From Rhodosorus marinus (taxonomy: Eukaryota > Rhodophyta > Stylonematophyceae > Stylonematales > Stylonemataceae): a stretch of DNA of 64,000 bases. Positions within the stretch are counted from its first letter, which is position 1; the number at the start of each line of letters is the position of its first letter. The position numbers and the translations under genes are program-made. The stretch spans positions 1,736,001-1,800,000 of the forward strand of contig JAMWBK010000003.1 in the NCBI GenBank assembly GCA_029953675.1, read 5' to 3'. Shown piece by piece: positions 1 to 10,959 of this stretch. The notes under the pieces are model-generated. The model searched no databases. It was not told where the DNA came from and worked only from the letters and a program-made list of their open reading frames with translations.

Positions 1-291
1 ATGAAGGCATTTAGTTTAGGAATCCAAAATCCAGATCCCATATCGCCCGATCGGCGAGTATAAACACTACCGCGACGCAATACTTTCCCAACCAACACAA
101 AGCAAACTAAGATTCAGAGAGATCGACGATCTACTAACCAATTCCTTGCCGACTTCTCTTAACAAGCACAGCGCCTTTCGCTCGATCAAACCCTCTTTCA
201 AGCTCACCCCAGCTTCCTCATTCCCGTTCTTCGCCGCATATCTCAAACCCGCAAGCCTCAAAAGCTCATCCTGAGGGATATCTTCCTCCAT
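1..291 (-). CDS. first exon of an unrecognised gene, cut by the left edge
   Basis: The minus strand opens with an ATG at 291 and reads 51 codons to a clean donor (GTTAGTAG) at 138, so positions 139-291 look like a phase-0 first exon. The peptide starts MEEDIPQDELL and is a charged, mostly helical stretch (two blocks rich in Leu, Glu and Lys). I do not recognise a family. A C-rich tract on the plus strand (about 430-475) lies just upstream, matching the sense-strand G-rich blocks seen before other starts in this window. The rest of the gene lies beyond the window or beyond an intron that reaches the edge. A chance ORF cannot be excluded. Confidence 0.4.
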
Positions 292-306
292 CCTCACACG
301 ACTCAA

Positions 307-1547
307 AAAAAAAAAAGCCCAGAAAAATTAGACAAAAGCAAACAGATCCAAAGATCCAAAAACTCCCAAAACTCAACAAAAATCAACGCGTCCTTCTTCA
401 CACACACACCAACAACACTTCCTCTTTAACATCAACTCCTCCTTCCCCCCCTACTCCAACCCCCAAACCCAACTTCGCTTTACGCACACAACTGAATAAG
501 AGTTTCACGTCATCTCAGCACGGATAGCTGGCATACGACAAAAAGAGTACTCCGTCGAAAAAGACGTTTTCCATCGGTCTGGATGTTTTGTCTATTTCTT
601 TGAAGAAAAAACTATTCAATCAACATTTACGGGAAGGGACTGATTTTTCGAGGGAATGGTTCACACGGTGGTCAGTTGACGATAGCTCATGAAGGCTGAA
701 TCAATGTGGAAGCTGCTGGCTACTATGACTGGATCTGACTGCCATCGAACTGAATAATGGCATCCTTTTAGCTCTTCAATAGTTGTGGATTTCTCTCCAT
801 ATGAAGTGGTGATGAACAGGCACCTGGCAAAAACAGGGAGGATGTGTGGGAGGTGTTGAGGGGATGTGGGTTGTTCCAAAGAGTTCGACAGGTTTCACCC
901 CTGGCAGGAGAGAAACCAGGACCGGCAGAGCACCCGCCACCTCCCCCACCCCCGCTTTCAGTAAACAAGACCAAGACAGAAAGCACTCAAAGTGCTAGTA
1001 GAGTCTCGCGCCTCCGACGGGAGCGATGCTGGCACCATATCAAAAAAGGATCGCATCATCAAGTAGGCAGGATTCCAAATTCTTAGTGGAGCTCGCCGGA
1101 AGAGTTCATGTGTGGTAAAAGGTTTCTCAGAATTGGCATAGGGCGGTACTTTTGCAGCAAACATCCTCTAGTCAAAAACCAGAAACATCATTTAAATTGA
1201 AATAGACCGTCTGTCATCTTCATAACTTCTCTGTGACGTCTCCACCTTCTAGCAATGTCCGGCTATGCAAAATTATGCTCGGGCTGTGCCAAAATCTCTT
1301 CAGGTGCAACACCCTTTTGATCTTTATAGTTATTGCACATCCCGCTGGAGCAAGAGTATAAGTACGATGGGCAAACTCGATATTCCTAGGTTAGCTGGAG
1401 AGAGGAGAAGGAAAAATAAGAAGAAAATAGGAGGAAAAAAGGATAGAATTGGAATATATTACCTAATTAGGGAGTAATTAGGGGGGATAAAACCGGAAAT
1501 ATGGAGTAATTGAGGAATAACCAGCTGGCAGTTTGAGACGTAAAATC
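307..1547. other. no supported gene
   Basis: Apart from the pyrimidine-rich leader of the left-edge gene (about 310-480), I see only short overlapping ORFs without family resemblance and a C-run near 931-956. No RNA gene or clear mobile element is visible. Confidence 0.5.
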
Positions 1548-1577
1548 TGGTCTCATCGCATGATTGCGATTGAGGAA

Positions 1578-1927
1578 CCGACCCGGAGCCAGAGAACCTG
1601 AAGGACAACGTAAATGAGCCCAGAACCAGAAAACCAGTAAACCTGAGACCCAGGAACCAGAACTAGGATGGCCGCATTGATTAAGATCCAGGCCCCGCAG
1701 CCACGAGCATACGATGGCAGACGGGCCAACTTAAAATACGTTCTGAGGTTGTTCAAGAATGTACTAATGGTAAGCGCGTCCCGTTTGCCATCGTATGCTC
1801 GTGGCTGCGGGGCCTGGATCTTAATCAATGCTGCCATCCTAGTTCTGGTTCCTGGGTCTCGGGTTTACTGGTTTTCTGGTTCTGGGCTCATTTACGTTGT
1901 CCTTCAGGTTCTCTCGCTCCGGGTCGG
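1578..1927. repeat. inverted duplication of the gypsy gag start
   Basis: Two arms of about 150 bp (1578-1727 and 1778-1927) are inverted copies with only a few mismatches, separated by about 50 bp. Both contain the same 5-prime leader and the gag start (peptide MAALIKIQAPQPRAYDG), in opposite orientation, with ATGs at 1668 on plus and 1837 on minus. The two reading frames run into each other and neither continues into a full gag. Confidence 0.85.
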
Positions 1928-2039
1928 AGAATCTTTTTCTCTATCTTGGATAGAGAAAAAGATAAAAACATAAAAGGGAATTTGAACTATTTTGGATCAC
2001 CAACACACGTTAATACGGAACGTGTCAATTGGTCTCATC

Positions 2040-2750
2040 GCGATAAGTTCTGAGCAATTTATCGACCATTGATTCAGGTACGCAAATACGATGACGTCGA
2101 TAGAGGACGTTATTCCTTTTGACAAAACCCTGCTCCGCATATTCTGCAGGTCGCTGATAGATCGCCGCAAACTCTGGATCGCGTAGGCACGCCTGCGGCC
2201 AGTCCACATCGGTCGTAATCGACGATACAGCCAGTTGCTGGATGGCGTGTCTGCTTAGCGCATCCGCAATGTTGTCACTGCCTTTTCTGTATTCGATAGA
2301 AACCTGGAAGGGCATCAGTCTGTTGATATATCTTGCCTGCCTCTTCGTGAGCTCCTTCTGCCACCGGATAGTTTTCTCTTTCAGCGGGGAGGAGTTGTGA
2401 CGTCCTGACATGACATCTGGCAAAACAAATTGGTGACGAAGAGGTAGGCAAGATATATCAACAAACTGATGCCCTTCCAGTTTTCTATCGAATACAGAAA
2501 AGGCAGTGACAACATTGCGGATGCGCTAAGCAGACACGCCATCCAGCAACTGGCTGTATCGTCGATTACGACCGATGTGGACTGGCCGCAGGCGTACCTA
2601 CGCGATCCAGAGTTTGCGGCGATCTATCAGCGACCTGCAGAAATGGAGCAGGGTTTTGTCAAAAGGAATAACGTCCTCTATCGACGTCATCGTATTTGCG
2701 TACCTGAATCAATGGTCGATAAATTGCTCAGAACTTATCACGACGAGCCA
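2040..2750. repeat. inverted duplication of RNase H/integrase segment
   Basis: The stretch around 2040-2350 encodes on the minus strand the same peptide block (KGSDNIADALSRH through CVPESMVDKLLRTY) that is encoded on the plus strand at about 2440-2750. The copies differ at a handful of bases, including a small indel near the PAEYAEQ/PAEMEQ position. They meet across a spacer of about 90 bp carrying a fragment of pol end and LTR start. This second inverted pair sits about 100 bp from the gag pair. Confidence 0.85.
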
Positions 2751-3869
2751 ACGGGAGGTCATTTCGGCACTACCAAAACTCGGAACCTGATCAAGCGCAA
2801 ATACTATTGGGCGACCTTGAGGCAGGACGTTGAGAAACGTCTGAGCACCTGTGCAATGTGTCAAAAGCAGAAGCCGCTCCGATATTCAACCGGCACCCTG
2901 CAACCTTTACCTATTCCCGACGGAAAGCTTCAATCCATATCAATGGACTTCATCGTCAGCCTAACTAAAACGGAGGACGGGTTTGACTCGATCCTAGTCA
3001 TCGTCGATCGGTTCACCAAGTATGCCCGTTTCCTACCGACAACGACAACGGCGACGGCGCAACAAACCGCGAAGCTGTTCTTACGTCATTGGGTTAGGTT
3101 CGCGGGTATACCTAGAGACATCATTTCTGACCGAGACCCAAAATTCACGGGCTTTTTCTGGAGGGAATTGTTGAAGATGCTGCGAGTAAGGCAAAACCTG
3201 AGTACAGCCTACCATCCACAATCAGACGGACAAACAGAAAGAACGAACCAGACCTTGGAAACGTACCTGCGATGTAATTCAACAACCACAACTTGGGCGG
3301 ACGACCTTCCTACGGCAGAGCTGGCCTACAACTGCCAAGTTTCAGAGTCTACGAAGTTCTCCCCCTTCGAGTTGCTTTCCGGAAAGAACCCGACTTTGCC
3401 TCCCGATCTTACAGTCCCCGATGCTAACGGCCCTTCATTGTCATTACCTGAAGCCGCAACCATTATGTTACAACGACAACAAGACCAACGAGACCTAGCC
3501 CGCGCCAACCTACGATATGCCCAAGAACGCCAACGCTTCTACTATGATCGAGGCAAAAGAGACCTCCACTTTGAACCAGCGAATATGTGCTCTTGTCACA
3601 CGGAATCTTCAACTCCCAGATTCAAAAGTTTTTCGGCCCAGATATATGTTGGACCGATTAAAATTTTACGCAAAATTGGTAACGTTGCGTATAAGCTGGA
3701 GCTCACTGGAGATTCTCAGATGCATGATGTTTTTCATGTATCACTGTTACGAAAGTTCAATGGACCTGAACCTGAAGGCTCGCCCGTAGTTCCTGTACTA
3801 CAACCAGCAGTACCACAACGAGAGTTGCGAAGTCAGTATTGGGATATCGACGAGACGAAAAGAACCTAA
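2469..3869 (+). CDS. gypsy pol fragment: RNase H end plus integrase
   Basis: This 466-residue open frame begins inside the RNase H domain (KGSDNIADALSRH). It continues through the integrase zinc-binding region (His near residue 98, CAMC near 128-131) and the catalytic core. The acidic triad is intact as D160, D221 and E257, with spacing 60 and 35 residues: the DD35E signature of retroviral-type integrases. A C-terminal GPIKILRKIG block typical of gypsy integrases follows (about residue 395). The frame stops at 3869, but the tail continues in another frame (EYFVYFEGET at about 3872), so a frameshift separates the last domain. With no upstream protease or reverse transcriptase this is a 5-prime-truncated pol, not a working element. 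Confidence 0.85.
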   Translation: MPFQFSIEYRKGSDNIADALSRHAIQQLAVSSITTDVDWPQAYLRDPEFAAIYQRPAEMEQGFVKRNNVLYRRHRICVPESMVDKLLRTYHDEPTGGHFGTTKTRNLIKRKYYWATLRQDVEKRLSTCAMCQKQKPLRYSTGTLQPLPIPDGKLQSISMDFIVSLTKTEDGFDSILVIVDRFTKYARFLPTTTTATAQQTAKLFLRHWVRFAGIPRDIISDRDPKFTGFFWRELLKMLRVRQNLSTAYHPQSDGQTERTNQTLETYLRCNSTTTTWADDLPTAELAYNCQVSESTKFSPFELLSGKNPTLPPDLTVPDANGPSLSLPEAATIMLQRQQDQRDLARANLRYAQERQRFYYDRGKRDLHFEPANMCSCHTESSTPRFKSFSAQIYVGPIKILRKIGNVAYKLELTGDSQMHDVFHVSLLRKFNGPEPEGSPVVPVLQPAVPQRELRSQYWDIDETKRT

Positions 3870-4036
3870 ATGAATACTTCGTCTACTTTGAAGGCGAGAC
3901 AACGGATGATTTGAGATGGCTACCCTACCATCTACTACCGCAGAACCGGACCAAGAAACAAATCCGGTATTATACGAATCTCCACAAGGCAGCTTCTTCT
4001 GCCACCGGATAGTTCTTTCCTTTAGTGGGGAGGAGT

Positions 4037-4290
4037 TGTTGCGTCCTGCCCGAACAAGTCAGCTGTCAGGAGTGTAGCCCAAAACAAGGCTAATAATAGA
4101 TAAGTCTAGATCTAATAATAGTACTCTAGCAAACCCAAGACATGAACCGGAAGCCTATAAATACGGAAGTTACGACCTTCCGTCTTAGGATTAGAGCTAG
4201 AGGAGGAGTATCCAAAATAGAAAAAGATAAAACAAAAAGGGAATTTAAGTTATTTTGGATCACCTACACGCGTTGACGGAGAACGTGTCA
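4037..4290 (+). repeat. 3-prime LTR of the gypsy element
   Basis: It starts TGTTGCGTCC directly after a purine tract (GTGGGGAGGAG) and ends GTGTCA, where homology with the LTR tail at 1944-2028 stops. It contains a TATA-like TATAAATA near 4156. About 254 bp, a usual size for small gypsy LTRs. The 5-prime boundary is inferred from the purine tract and from the similar junction at about 2400. Confidence 0.65.
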
Positions 4291-4420
4291 TGTCATAACT
4301 CAATATCAAGAACACGAAAAATCATGCAGTTCATATCATGACAGGCTAAGGGGGCTTATGAAGACCTAGATGTAAACGCAGTCCCGCACGTAACTCGAAG
4401 GCTGTTAAGGCTAGTCGAGA

Positions 4421-5061
4421 TTAGGCGGGAATCAGCGTGAACAACTTAGAGCTAAGACTAGCGCCCAAGCTCTGGAACCGAGCGAAGGTAGAGGGCAAAG
4501 AGGAGATGTTTCTGGCTATATCGCCAGCCTGGTTTTTGGGCATGTCATGGCAGTGCAGGACCTCCCTCATCGAAAGTATCGTACTCGCGATCTGGCGGTA
4601 CCTCATACCTCTGTTAAGAAGGTGCAGGACGAATGCGAATAGCTTTTCATTTTTCGCGTACACCAGGGGATGCTCTTCGCCTTCCTACCCCTCCTCGAAA
4701 AGTGCCTCTGTGTGAAAGCGAGAGTTTACAGGCATCACAATTGAGCCCCGCGTGGCCCGCTTGAAGATCGACGACAGATCGAAGCCGCCTTCCGTCTTCC
4801 GAAGCTCGGAATGTTTGCATTTGCCCGGATGCTGCTGGGGAATGTGCTTCCTATTATTTGATAGGAGAAATTTCTCTCGCCGGTAGCGAGCGTTGCTCGT
4901 AGGCTTCCGTAGCTTCGCCGCATCGCCTTGGTCTCTTCCAAAGCATTCAGCAGAAAACATATGACGGAATCATCACCGATGCCTCTTTCCGCGGCTCCCT
5001 CAACCGATATGACGGAGTATCTGCCCCTTGAGAGAGGTATTTCCCGAAGTTCCCACTTCAC
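4421..5061 (-). pseudogene. broken ORF pair, possibly a recombinase-like element
   Basis: Two minus-strand frames (4421-4663 and 4685-4960/5061) read as one protein interrupted by a frameshift near 4670. The segment with FAFVLHLLNRGMRYRQIAST followed by an MREVLHCHD block resembles in layout the helical N-terminal DNA-binding domain of tyrosine recombinases (as in DIRS or Crypton elements), but no catalytic R-H-R-Y set is visible. The family call is a guess. The frameshift and absence of a start suggest a decayed mobile element. Confidence 0.25.
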
Positions 5062-5820
5062 GAGTACTCGTACGAGTCATACTTGAGTCTCACTCGCGAT
5101 CCAGACACGGCTTACGCCGCTCGCTCACCAGCCTCCAGCTAGTCCAGAGGATACCGCTCGGTAGATTCGGTAGCTGAGGTAAACGGTCCATAGCAGGATC
5201 TAAATCGTTCAATCACAGCCACCTTAAACAGTCCAGGCCCCCAGTGCGCAACTCACAAAGAGCAGGAAATCGAAAGTGTCAGCTCCACTATGGGACACTT
5301 TTGAGAATTTCAATTTGTCCCATTGTCCCAGGTTCTCCGAGCTTAGAAATTCCAGCTTCTACTACAACGCGGGGCGTATAGATCTCTGGGCAGCAATTCC
5401 AGACCATACAGACACCGGAATCGATGAGCGAAGAGGAAAGATATTTTATCCACTATTCAATATATGTAACCAAACAAATGACTGCTGTCATCATTGGAAT
5501 AGTACAAAGTTGTATTCCAATAGTACATACGCTCATAAAAATTCATAATTCAATATTGGATCCATTCCGATAGATTGGGCGCTGTCTGATTTCTTCGGCA
5601 TTGTCAGGATGGTGGATGAGAGAGGAGGGGGAAAAGGGATGGGTGTTTATCGGTGTGAGTAGGGGAGGATGAAAGGGCCTGGTATTTGGTTGACGGTTCG
5701 GAAGTGGGAAGGTATTTAGGAGTTCACTGAGATTGAGGCAGTGTTAAGAATCTGTGGAGTTGACTTTTGATCTGTTGGTGGTTGTGTTTTGTTTTTTGGG
5801 GAGAGGGGAGGACGGGAAGG
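5062..5820. other. intergenic, upstream of secreted-protein gene
   Basis: No gene is supported. The right half (about 5618-5830) becomes strongly purine/G-rich on the plus strand, which precedes the start codon at 5821 as in several other genes here. Confidence 0.5.
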
Positions 5821-6283
5821 ATGGGGAGGATGGGGAGAGGTCGTGGGATCATTTTATTGGTTTTGGTTTTCGTATTTTTGTTGGGTGTTGCTTATGGAGG
5901 GGGTCAGCATAGAAGCAAAATAGGAGACTGTTCGCGAGGGGTGAAGGCAAGTAGTCGTCGGCAGGGTTTATCTGGAAAATACGTAAGTTCTGCGTTCAGA
6001 TGTCTTCTGCTGAGGTTGTGGGTCGGACTTGTTTTACTAACGTGTCGCTTCCTTGCTTTGGAATTTTGTGTTATAGGGTAAGACAACCCAGAGAGGGCCT
6101 TCATACCGAGCGCAGAGGCCTGCTGGAAAGATGAAAATGGAGACCAAGTACCACAAAATGCCGGGAACTAACTTGAAGCGGCAAGTACGGACCCGAAGAG
6201 CGACTAGAGGAGTTGGATCACGAATCTGGACCGCTTTTAATAATTTCAGGGAGAGGAGAGCTAGAACTTCTTATGTTGCATAA
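5821..6283 (+). CDS. small secreted, highly basic protein
   Basis: Two exons (5821-5982 and 6077-6283), joined in phase 0 across a 94-bp GTAAGT...TATAG intron, encode 122 residues. The N terminus is a textbook signal peptide: a basic MGRMGRGRG segment, a core of about 16 hydrophobic residues (IILLVLVFVFLLGV) and an AYG-like cleavage region. The remaining 95 or so residues contain one Cys, are dense in Arg and Lys, and have a C-terminal stretch (GVGSRIWTAFNNFRERRARTSYVA is its end) that could form an amphipathic helix. No domain is recognised. A second in-frame ATG lies 9 bp downstream. A role as a secreted cationic or antimicrobial-like peptide is only a guess. It is convergent with the SET gene next door. 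Confidence 0.6.
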
Positions 6284-6460
6284 GTCTCAGATCTGAGCGA
6301 CGAATTCCAGCTCTGAACTGCAACTTGAAGACGCATCTCGTCTACTCTTCTTCTCCGAGTCTTCAGGCAGCTGCGCATTTACCGTCGCTACCTGCCTTCG
6401 CCGCTCCCGACGAGGCTGCTTTTACCGCGTCATTGTTATCCTCGTGCTTCTTTCAATATA

Positions 6461-8161
6461 TCAGTTAGAAGTTTCTTCTTCTGAATTCGAAACTGTACCG
6501 CAATAGACTTTTTCTTCAGTCCTTCGTCCTCCTCCAAAGTGGTCGGCATGTTCTGTATCATGTGAAAACAACCAGACGCTTAAGTCGATCCTGTTCTTTG
6601 CCTTGAGTCTGTTGAGGAACCATCCTACCTCAAGTTCGCTGAGGCAGACTTGCTCTGCAAAGGGCTTGATTCCGTCCTCGCCAAACAGTTTAGACACTGA
6701 GTTCTGAACGGACTTGTCGAAGTTGAGTGTGCTCTTAAGCAAGACAACTGGCCCGTACTCTTTCTCCTGATCGTTGAGGGTTGTCGAATCGATGTCAAGC
6801 GAATCTAGAACGCTCTGCAGTGTTTCTCCCACCACATAGATATCATGAGGATTATCCTCCTCAACGAATCCATAGTACTGAAGCAGCTGATCGTTGCTTC
6901 GGTCTCCGTAGCTGATGAAAACCTGTTGAGGAAGCGCCGGACTGAGTCGTGCAGAACAAGCGAGAGATCACCCAGCCCATAGCCTTCTCCTACCTGTTCG
7001 CCCTTCTTATAGGGACCCGTCTTAAGCACAAAGCTACTAAAGAAGTACTCATAGGATAGGTCCGATTCGGCTCGGCTGCTGTGGTTGCAAAAGTCAACGA
7101 TCGGGCAAAGTATGTATCGTTTCCATTCCTCTCCTCCGATTGCTTTCTGCACTCGTGGATAAATAAGGTCGTAGCTTAGAAGCGCGATGACTGCTAAGCT
7201 CAATCCGTTCAAGACCTGTCAATCAAGGAAAGCAAAGTTTTACTTCTCAGCTTGCGTACGAGTGGGCTCTCTCAGCGGTGCTCTCGGACGTAGCATTCTG
7301 GGTGCGAGCTTTGATGATTCATCCGAACCAGACTGAAGGCTAGCGGGTGGAAGAATTCCTAAAATTCCCCTTGTCTTGTTCGTTACCTGCTCGGAGTCTG
7401 CCAAATGCAGGGTTAGTGCTGCTACAGAGAGCGCACCGGCGAAAGCAATGGTTTTTAATCTTTCTGCGAACGGCGTAGCCTCAGCTTCGCCGCTGAAAGC
7501 TCGCGAGCGAACGCACTCCAAGGCCCATACAAACTCATCGAATTCTACATTTCGCCCGTCTTTCAGATTCTCCACCAGCAGTCGATGCAGGCGCTTCCAT
7601 TCCTGCTGTTGGTTCACGACCTGTTTTCCATTGCGATTCAGGTCTCTGATTAATACTGAAGTGTAGCCTGAACTGCTGCTTTACCTGCTTCTGGATGGGT
7701 ATGTACTGTGTCTCCTGGAGTTCCTCTGCTGTCCAATGGAAAGGGGTCGAGAAGCTTTTCGGCAGGGCATTGACGTATCCTGAGAGATTCGGCTTCTTGT
7801 CCGTCTGCTTCTGATAGACAAGTCGCAGCGCCAGCCGAACCCACCATCGCTGAGATTTCCAATACGAGCTAGTAACAAAAGCAGGAATTGGGTTCGTTTC
7901 AGGTATTGAGTTCGACTCCAGAACCATCTCCTTCGGAACCTTGACGATAGCACTCGATGCATCAAAGTCCTGTTCCGCGATCATTCCTCTAACATTGCCG
8001 GCAAAAGTATGCAAGTTCATGACGGTCCATTGAATTCCCCCGTCTCTTGCCCAGGACAGAGGTGATGAAGAGGCAGCAGACATAACGCAGCCTTTTTTTC
8101 TCCTCAAGGCCGCAACAGACTTGCTGGGGAGCCCCACTCCAAGAAAGGCACACGTGGCCAT
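6461..8161 (-). CDS. SET-domain methyltransferase, RuBisCO LSMT/SETD3-like
   Basis: Four exons (8161-7685, 7620-7387, 7215-6994, 6922-6461), all joining in phase 0, give about 464 residues. The split SET domain is clear: an EFVWALECVRSRAF block about residue 185, the cofactor-site segment CPIVDFCNHSS in exon 3, and GEQVFISYGDRSNDQLLQYYGF across the exon 3/4 junction, ending the SET core with NPHD. This layout is that of the RuBisCO large-subunit/SETD3 family, which methylates lysine (or histidine in SETD3) of non-histone proteins. The first 45 residues are rich in Ser, Ala and basic residues and could be an organelle transit peptide. The C-terminal substrate-binding region is shorter than usual. 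Substrate is unknown. Confidence 0.85.
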
Positions 8162-8513
8162 TTCTCAACCCAGCCCCAATCAGGTGGTCAGATCCGGTGA
8201 TTGCGTAGACAATGATCACAAAAAATTTCTCCTCAGATGAAGCTAGCTCTAGAACGCGTGCTTCGGAAGCCCTCTTCAACTTCAGACAACAACAATGTCG
8301 CACTCTAGTGCTCGCGGCCGTTGTCCATTATCTCAAGAAATCTCCTTTACGAGTAAAAAGCGTCCCACGAGGACTGCTTGCAAGCTCAAGGGATCGTGGG
8401 GACGCAAAGGACTGTGAAAGTCCGATCAAACAAACTAGATCTCAACAAGAACTAATAGCATCGTCTACGCTATCATTCATTAGCACCGAGCAGACTTCCA
8501 GGATAGAATTTGA

Positions 8514-8544
8514 GATCAACTGATATGGCCGATATCAGTTGATC
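8514..8544. repeat. 13-bp perfect hairpin
   Basis: GATCAACTGATAT and its exact reverse complement flank a 5-base spacer. It stands alone in an intergenic region between the two minus-strand genes. Confidence 0.7.
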
Positions 8545-9311
8545 CTCTGTGCTGGGAAAAATTACTGACTGTTCCTCACACAGGAATCAGTTATTATAGA
8601 AACTACTGAATCTTGCTTCTATGCTATAGAGGAGATATCCAACGCACCACGATGCATGGTAACGTCTCCCTTGTTGCTTTCTCTTGTCGTAGTCACGCAT
8701 GTCGTGGACATCTTCTCTTCACTCAGGTTGTTTCGCCAAACGCCCATCTTCCTCTGGTGCGTAGCAGGCAGCGTACCAGTGGCGTCCAAATCTAGAAAAT
8801 CGGAGGGTATTAGGCGAAAGGGACTTATCAACAGCTTCAAATCTTCTGGCAAAAGCCCGCCTTCGTCCGCGACCAATCCTTGTGAGGCCTTCATCCATGT
8901 ACGACCTAAGCTGGTCAACCCCCGACTACTACAACTAGAACATTTATCCAAAACAAAGGAGAAGAGACATCATTTTTTCTTCATAAAAAACTAACTAAAT
9001 CAGATATTGGTAAATAGTAGACGTAGACAGCGTATAATTGCTCAGATTAAAGAAGACTGGGACACAAATAGATCTAGGCAGGACTAATACCAGTAATCTA
9101 AGACTCTATGTTTATGAAATAGGAATCAAACTCAAAAGTAGAAGCATATTTTGATTGATTTAACGCGTGTCATGTTTTTATTTGTTAAATCTACGGCATC
9201 AAGTATGGCCGTGTTTGATCGCTTTCCCGACACATTGGCCCTTTGGGGGGGCTTTGAAGGATGGGTATCTGAAGCTTTGTGTGGTTCACGAGTACTTATG
9301 TTCTCAATTAT
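8545..9311. other. intergenic with an unassigned ORF pair
   Basis: ORFs overlap on both strands (8619-8951 minus, 8656-8994 plus). The minus one reads more like protein (SQGLVADEGGLLPEDLKLLI), but I recognise no domain and see no splice context. It may be a decayed element. The rest is AT-rich and without features. Confidence 0.3.
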
Positions 9312-10871
9312 TCACATTTCTATGAGCTCTACAACCTCTGTTACGAGTGCATACTTTGGATCGATTCTTTTCAAGTCTGGAAAGTCCATTAGAGACAGCG
9401 CCCCGAGCCCGAAGAAGGTGTGGAATACGTCGGGAATGTCCCCCGGTCTATCTGCAATCCCTCCGTCTGGACTCTATTAGAACAGTACGAGACAGAGGTG
9501 ACAGGAATTATTGGACGTCAGCGGCAGCTGCGGTTGGACCGTCCTCGACTTCTTTTGTGAATCAAATTTGATCGAGGCTGCTCACCTGGCATTGGAGAAT
9601 AAACTCCGTGAGCTTTTCTCTATCTATCCAATCGATTTTGCCAAGCATCGCCATGGAGGACAACACCCACCACGAATAACATACCTGGGTAGCCAAGGAC
9701 AAGATTCAGTAAATAAAGTGTCAATCTTTTGTAAAGAGGGAAAGTACCTACATCTTCTTTCTTGTCGGGTCTCCCGTTGAACCCACCACATGGAAGCTGC
9801 CGCTCACTAAGCCACCATCCAAGCAGGTCCACGTCAATTCTATCCAAGGACTTGGTCAGCGCCAGAGCACCAACGCAGCAGAAAACTGCAGGCAAAAAGA
9901 TGTTTTAAAGCAAACGCTTAGATACAAACAACACAAAAAGCAGTTTTTGCTTCCGAGGTGTCCCGGCTCACTCTGTCCAGCATGAGACTCAGCTCCTGGT
10001 ATACATCCAAAACCGCCGTCAAAGTTTCGGCACCGGAGGACATAGTCAATAGCTTTATCAACGTCAACATCCTCCAGTCTATTCATGATCTTTAGACAAA
10101 GCAAGGCTCCATAGGAGAACCGGGTGTCGACTTCACCCCACTGGTCACCAGAGAACGATCCATCTTCGTTCTGCATGGATTTTATATCTGTCCAGGAAAC
10201 GCTTTAGTTCGCACTAGTTAGAGAAGTAGTGGATGTCTTGGTAGGTCATGTATGTATCCTCGAGAATCACTCGGCTCAGCCAAAACTATGACAGTTTTTG
10301 GCTTCTCTTACATTCGACGACTTTCTCAATATCAAGCCTATCCAATTCATTGTAGATCGCTAGGATCTGAACAGCGCTGAGCGTTGAAAGCAGTTGTGGA
10401 TCTAGCTGCTCATTTGCGCCAAAGCCACCTGAACGTTGTAGTGTTGTGAGTGACCAACACATACTTGCTCTCTCAAGAGCAGGTTGGATCAAAATTTCCT
10501 TCTCTAGAGGATGTCATATGGACAATTTTGCATACCAGAATCCTTGTCATACGTTTTGAACACCCATTCAACGATTTCTTCTTTGGGAAGGTCATCGAGG
10601 CAGTCCATTATTTGCAATGAAGCGAGGGCCCAGTATACCCCGCTGATCTTTCGATGCTCGAGCATGTACATTTCAAAAGATTCTTTCTTCTGTTCGCAGC
10701 ACCCAAAAACAAAATTCGCAATAGAAATCTCAGGCTCGCAGCTCGTGTAACGGACAAGCTTCTTCCACGATTGATTACCTCATAAAGCTGTTTGATGTGC
10801 TCTCGATGCAGAGCAGCCGTAAGCGGACCGACCGCTTTGCTCTCCTCTTCATGATCTCCTTCGGTACTCAT
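9312..10871 (-). CDS. RABGGTB: Rab geranylgeranyltransferase (type II) beta subunit
   Basis: Seven exons (10871-10779, 10689-10536, 10428-10312, 10187-9972, 9885-9752, 9684-9586, 9473-9312), with introns of 67-124 bp, splice to 324 residues, close to the family norm of about 330. The protein carries the repeated alpha-alpha barrel motifs of prenyltransferase beta subunits: [99 protein letters not shown] and [14 protein letters not shown]. The zinc ligands Asp and Cys (in EDVCYSWW) and His (in VFHTFF) are all present. With an alpha subunit and Rab escort protein, such enzymes attach geranylgeranyl groups to C-terminal cysteines of Rab GTPases in the cytosol. It appears intact. Confidence 0.95.
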
Positions 10872-10959
10872 CTATGAAAGCATTGATAGTCTCGATGTTG
10901 ACCCTATCACCCGAAGCAGTTGCCACATGTAGACCGAAAATGCTCATTCCTCCTTTCCC

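Larger units (their letters stand above)
1548..4290. mobile_element. rearranged Ty3/gypsy LTR retrotransposon
   Basis: A gypsy-type element that has been scrambled. From left to right it holds a primer-binding-like segment (TGGTCTCATCG near 1550), an inverted pair of gag 5-prime ends (1578-1927), an LTR tail (about 1944-2028) followed by the same TGGTCTCATCG segment, an inverted fragment of RNase H/integrase (about 2040-2350), a plus-orientation scrap of pol end, polypurine tract and LTR start (about 2355-2415), a plus-strand RNase H/integrase ORF (2469-3869) and a 3-prime LTR (4037-4290). The LTR tail at 1944-2028 and the end of the 3-prime LTR are nearly the same sequence, showing that all pieces belong to one family. 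No gag, protease or reverse transcriptase of full length remains, so the copy is defective. Confidence 0.85.
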
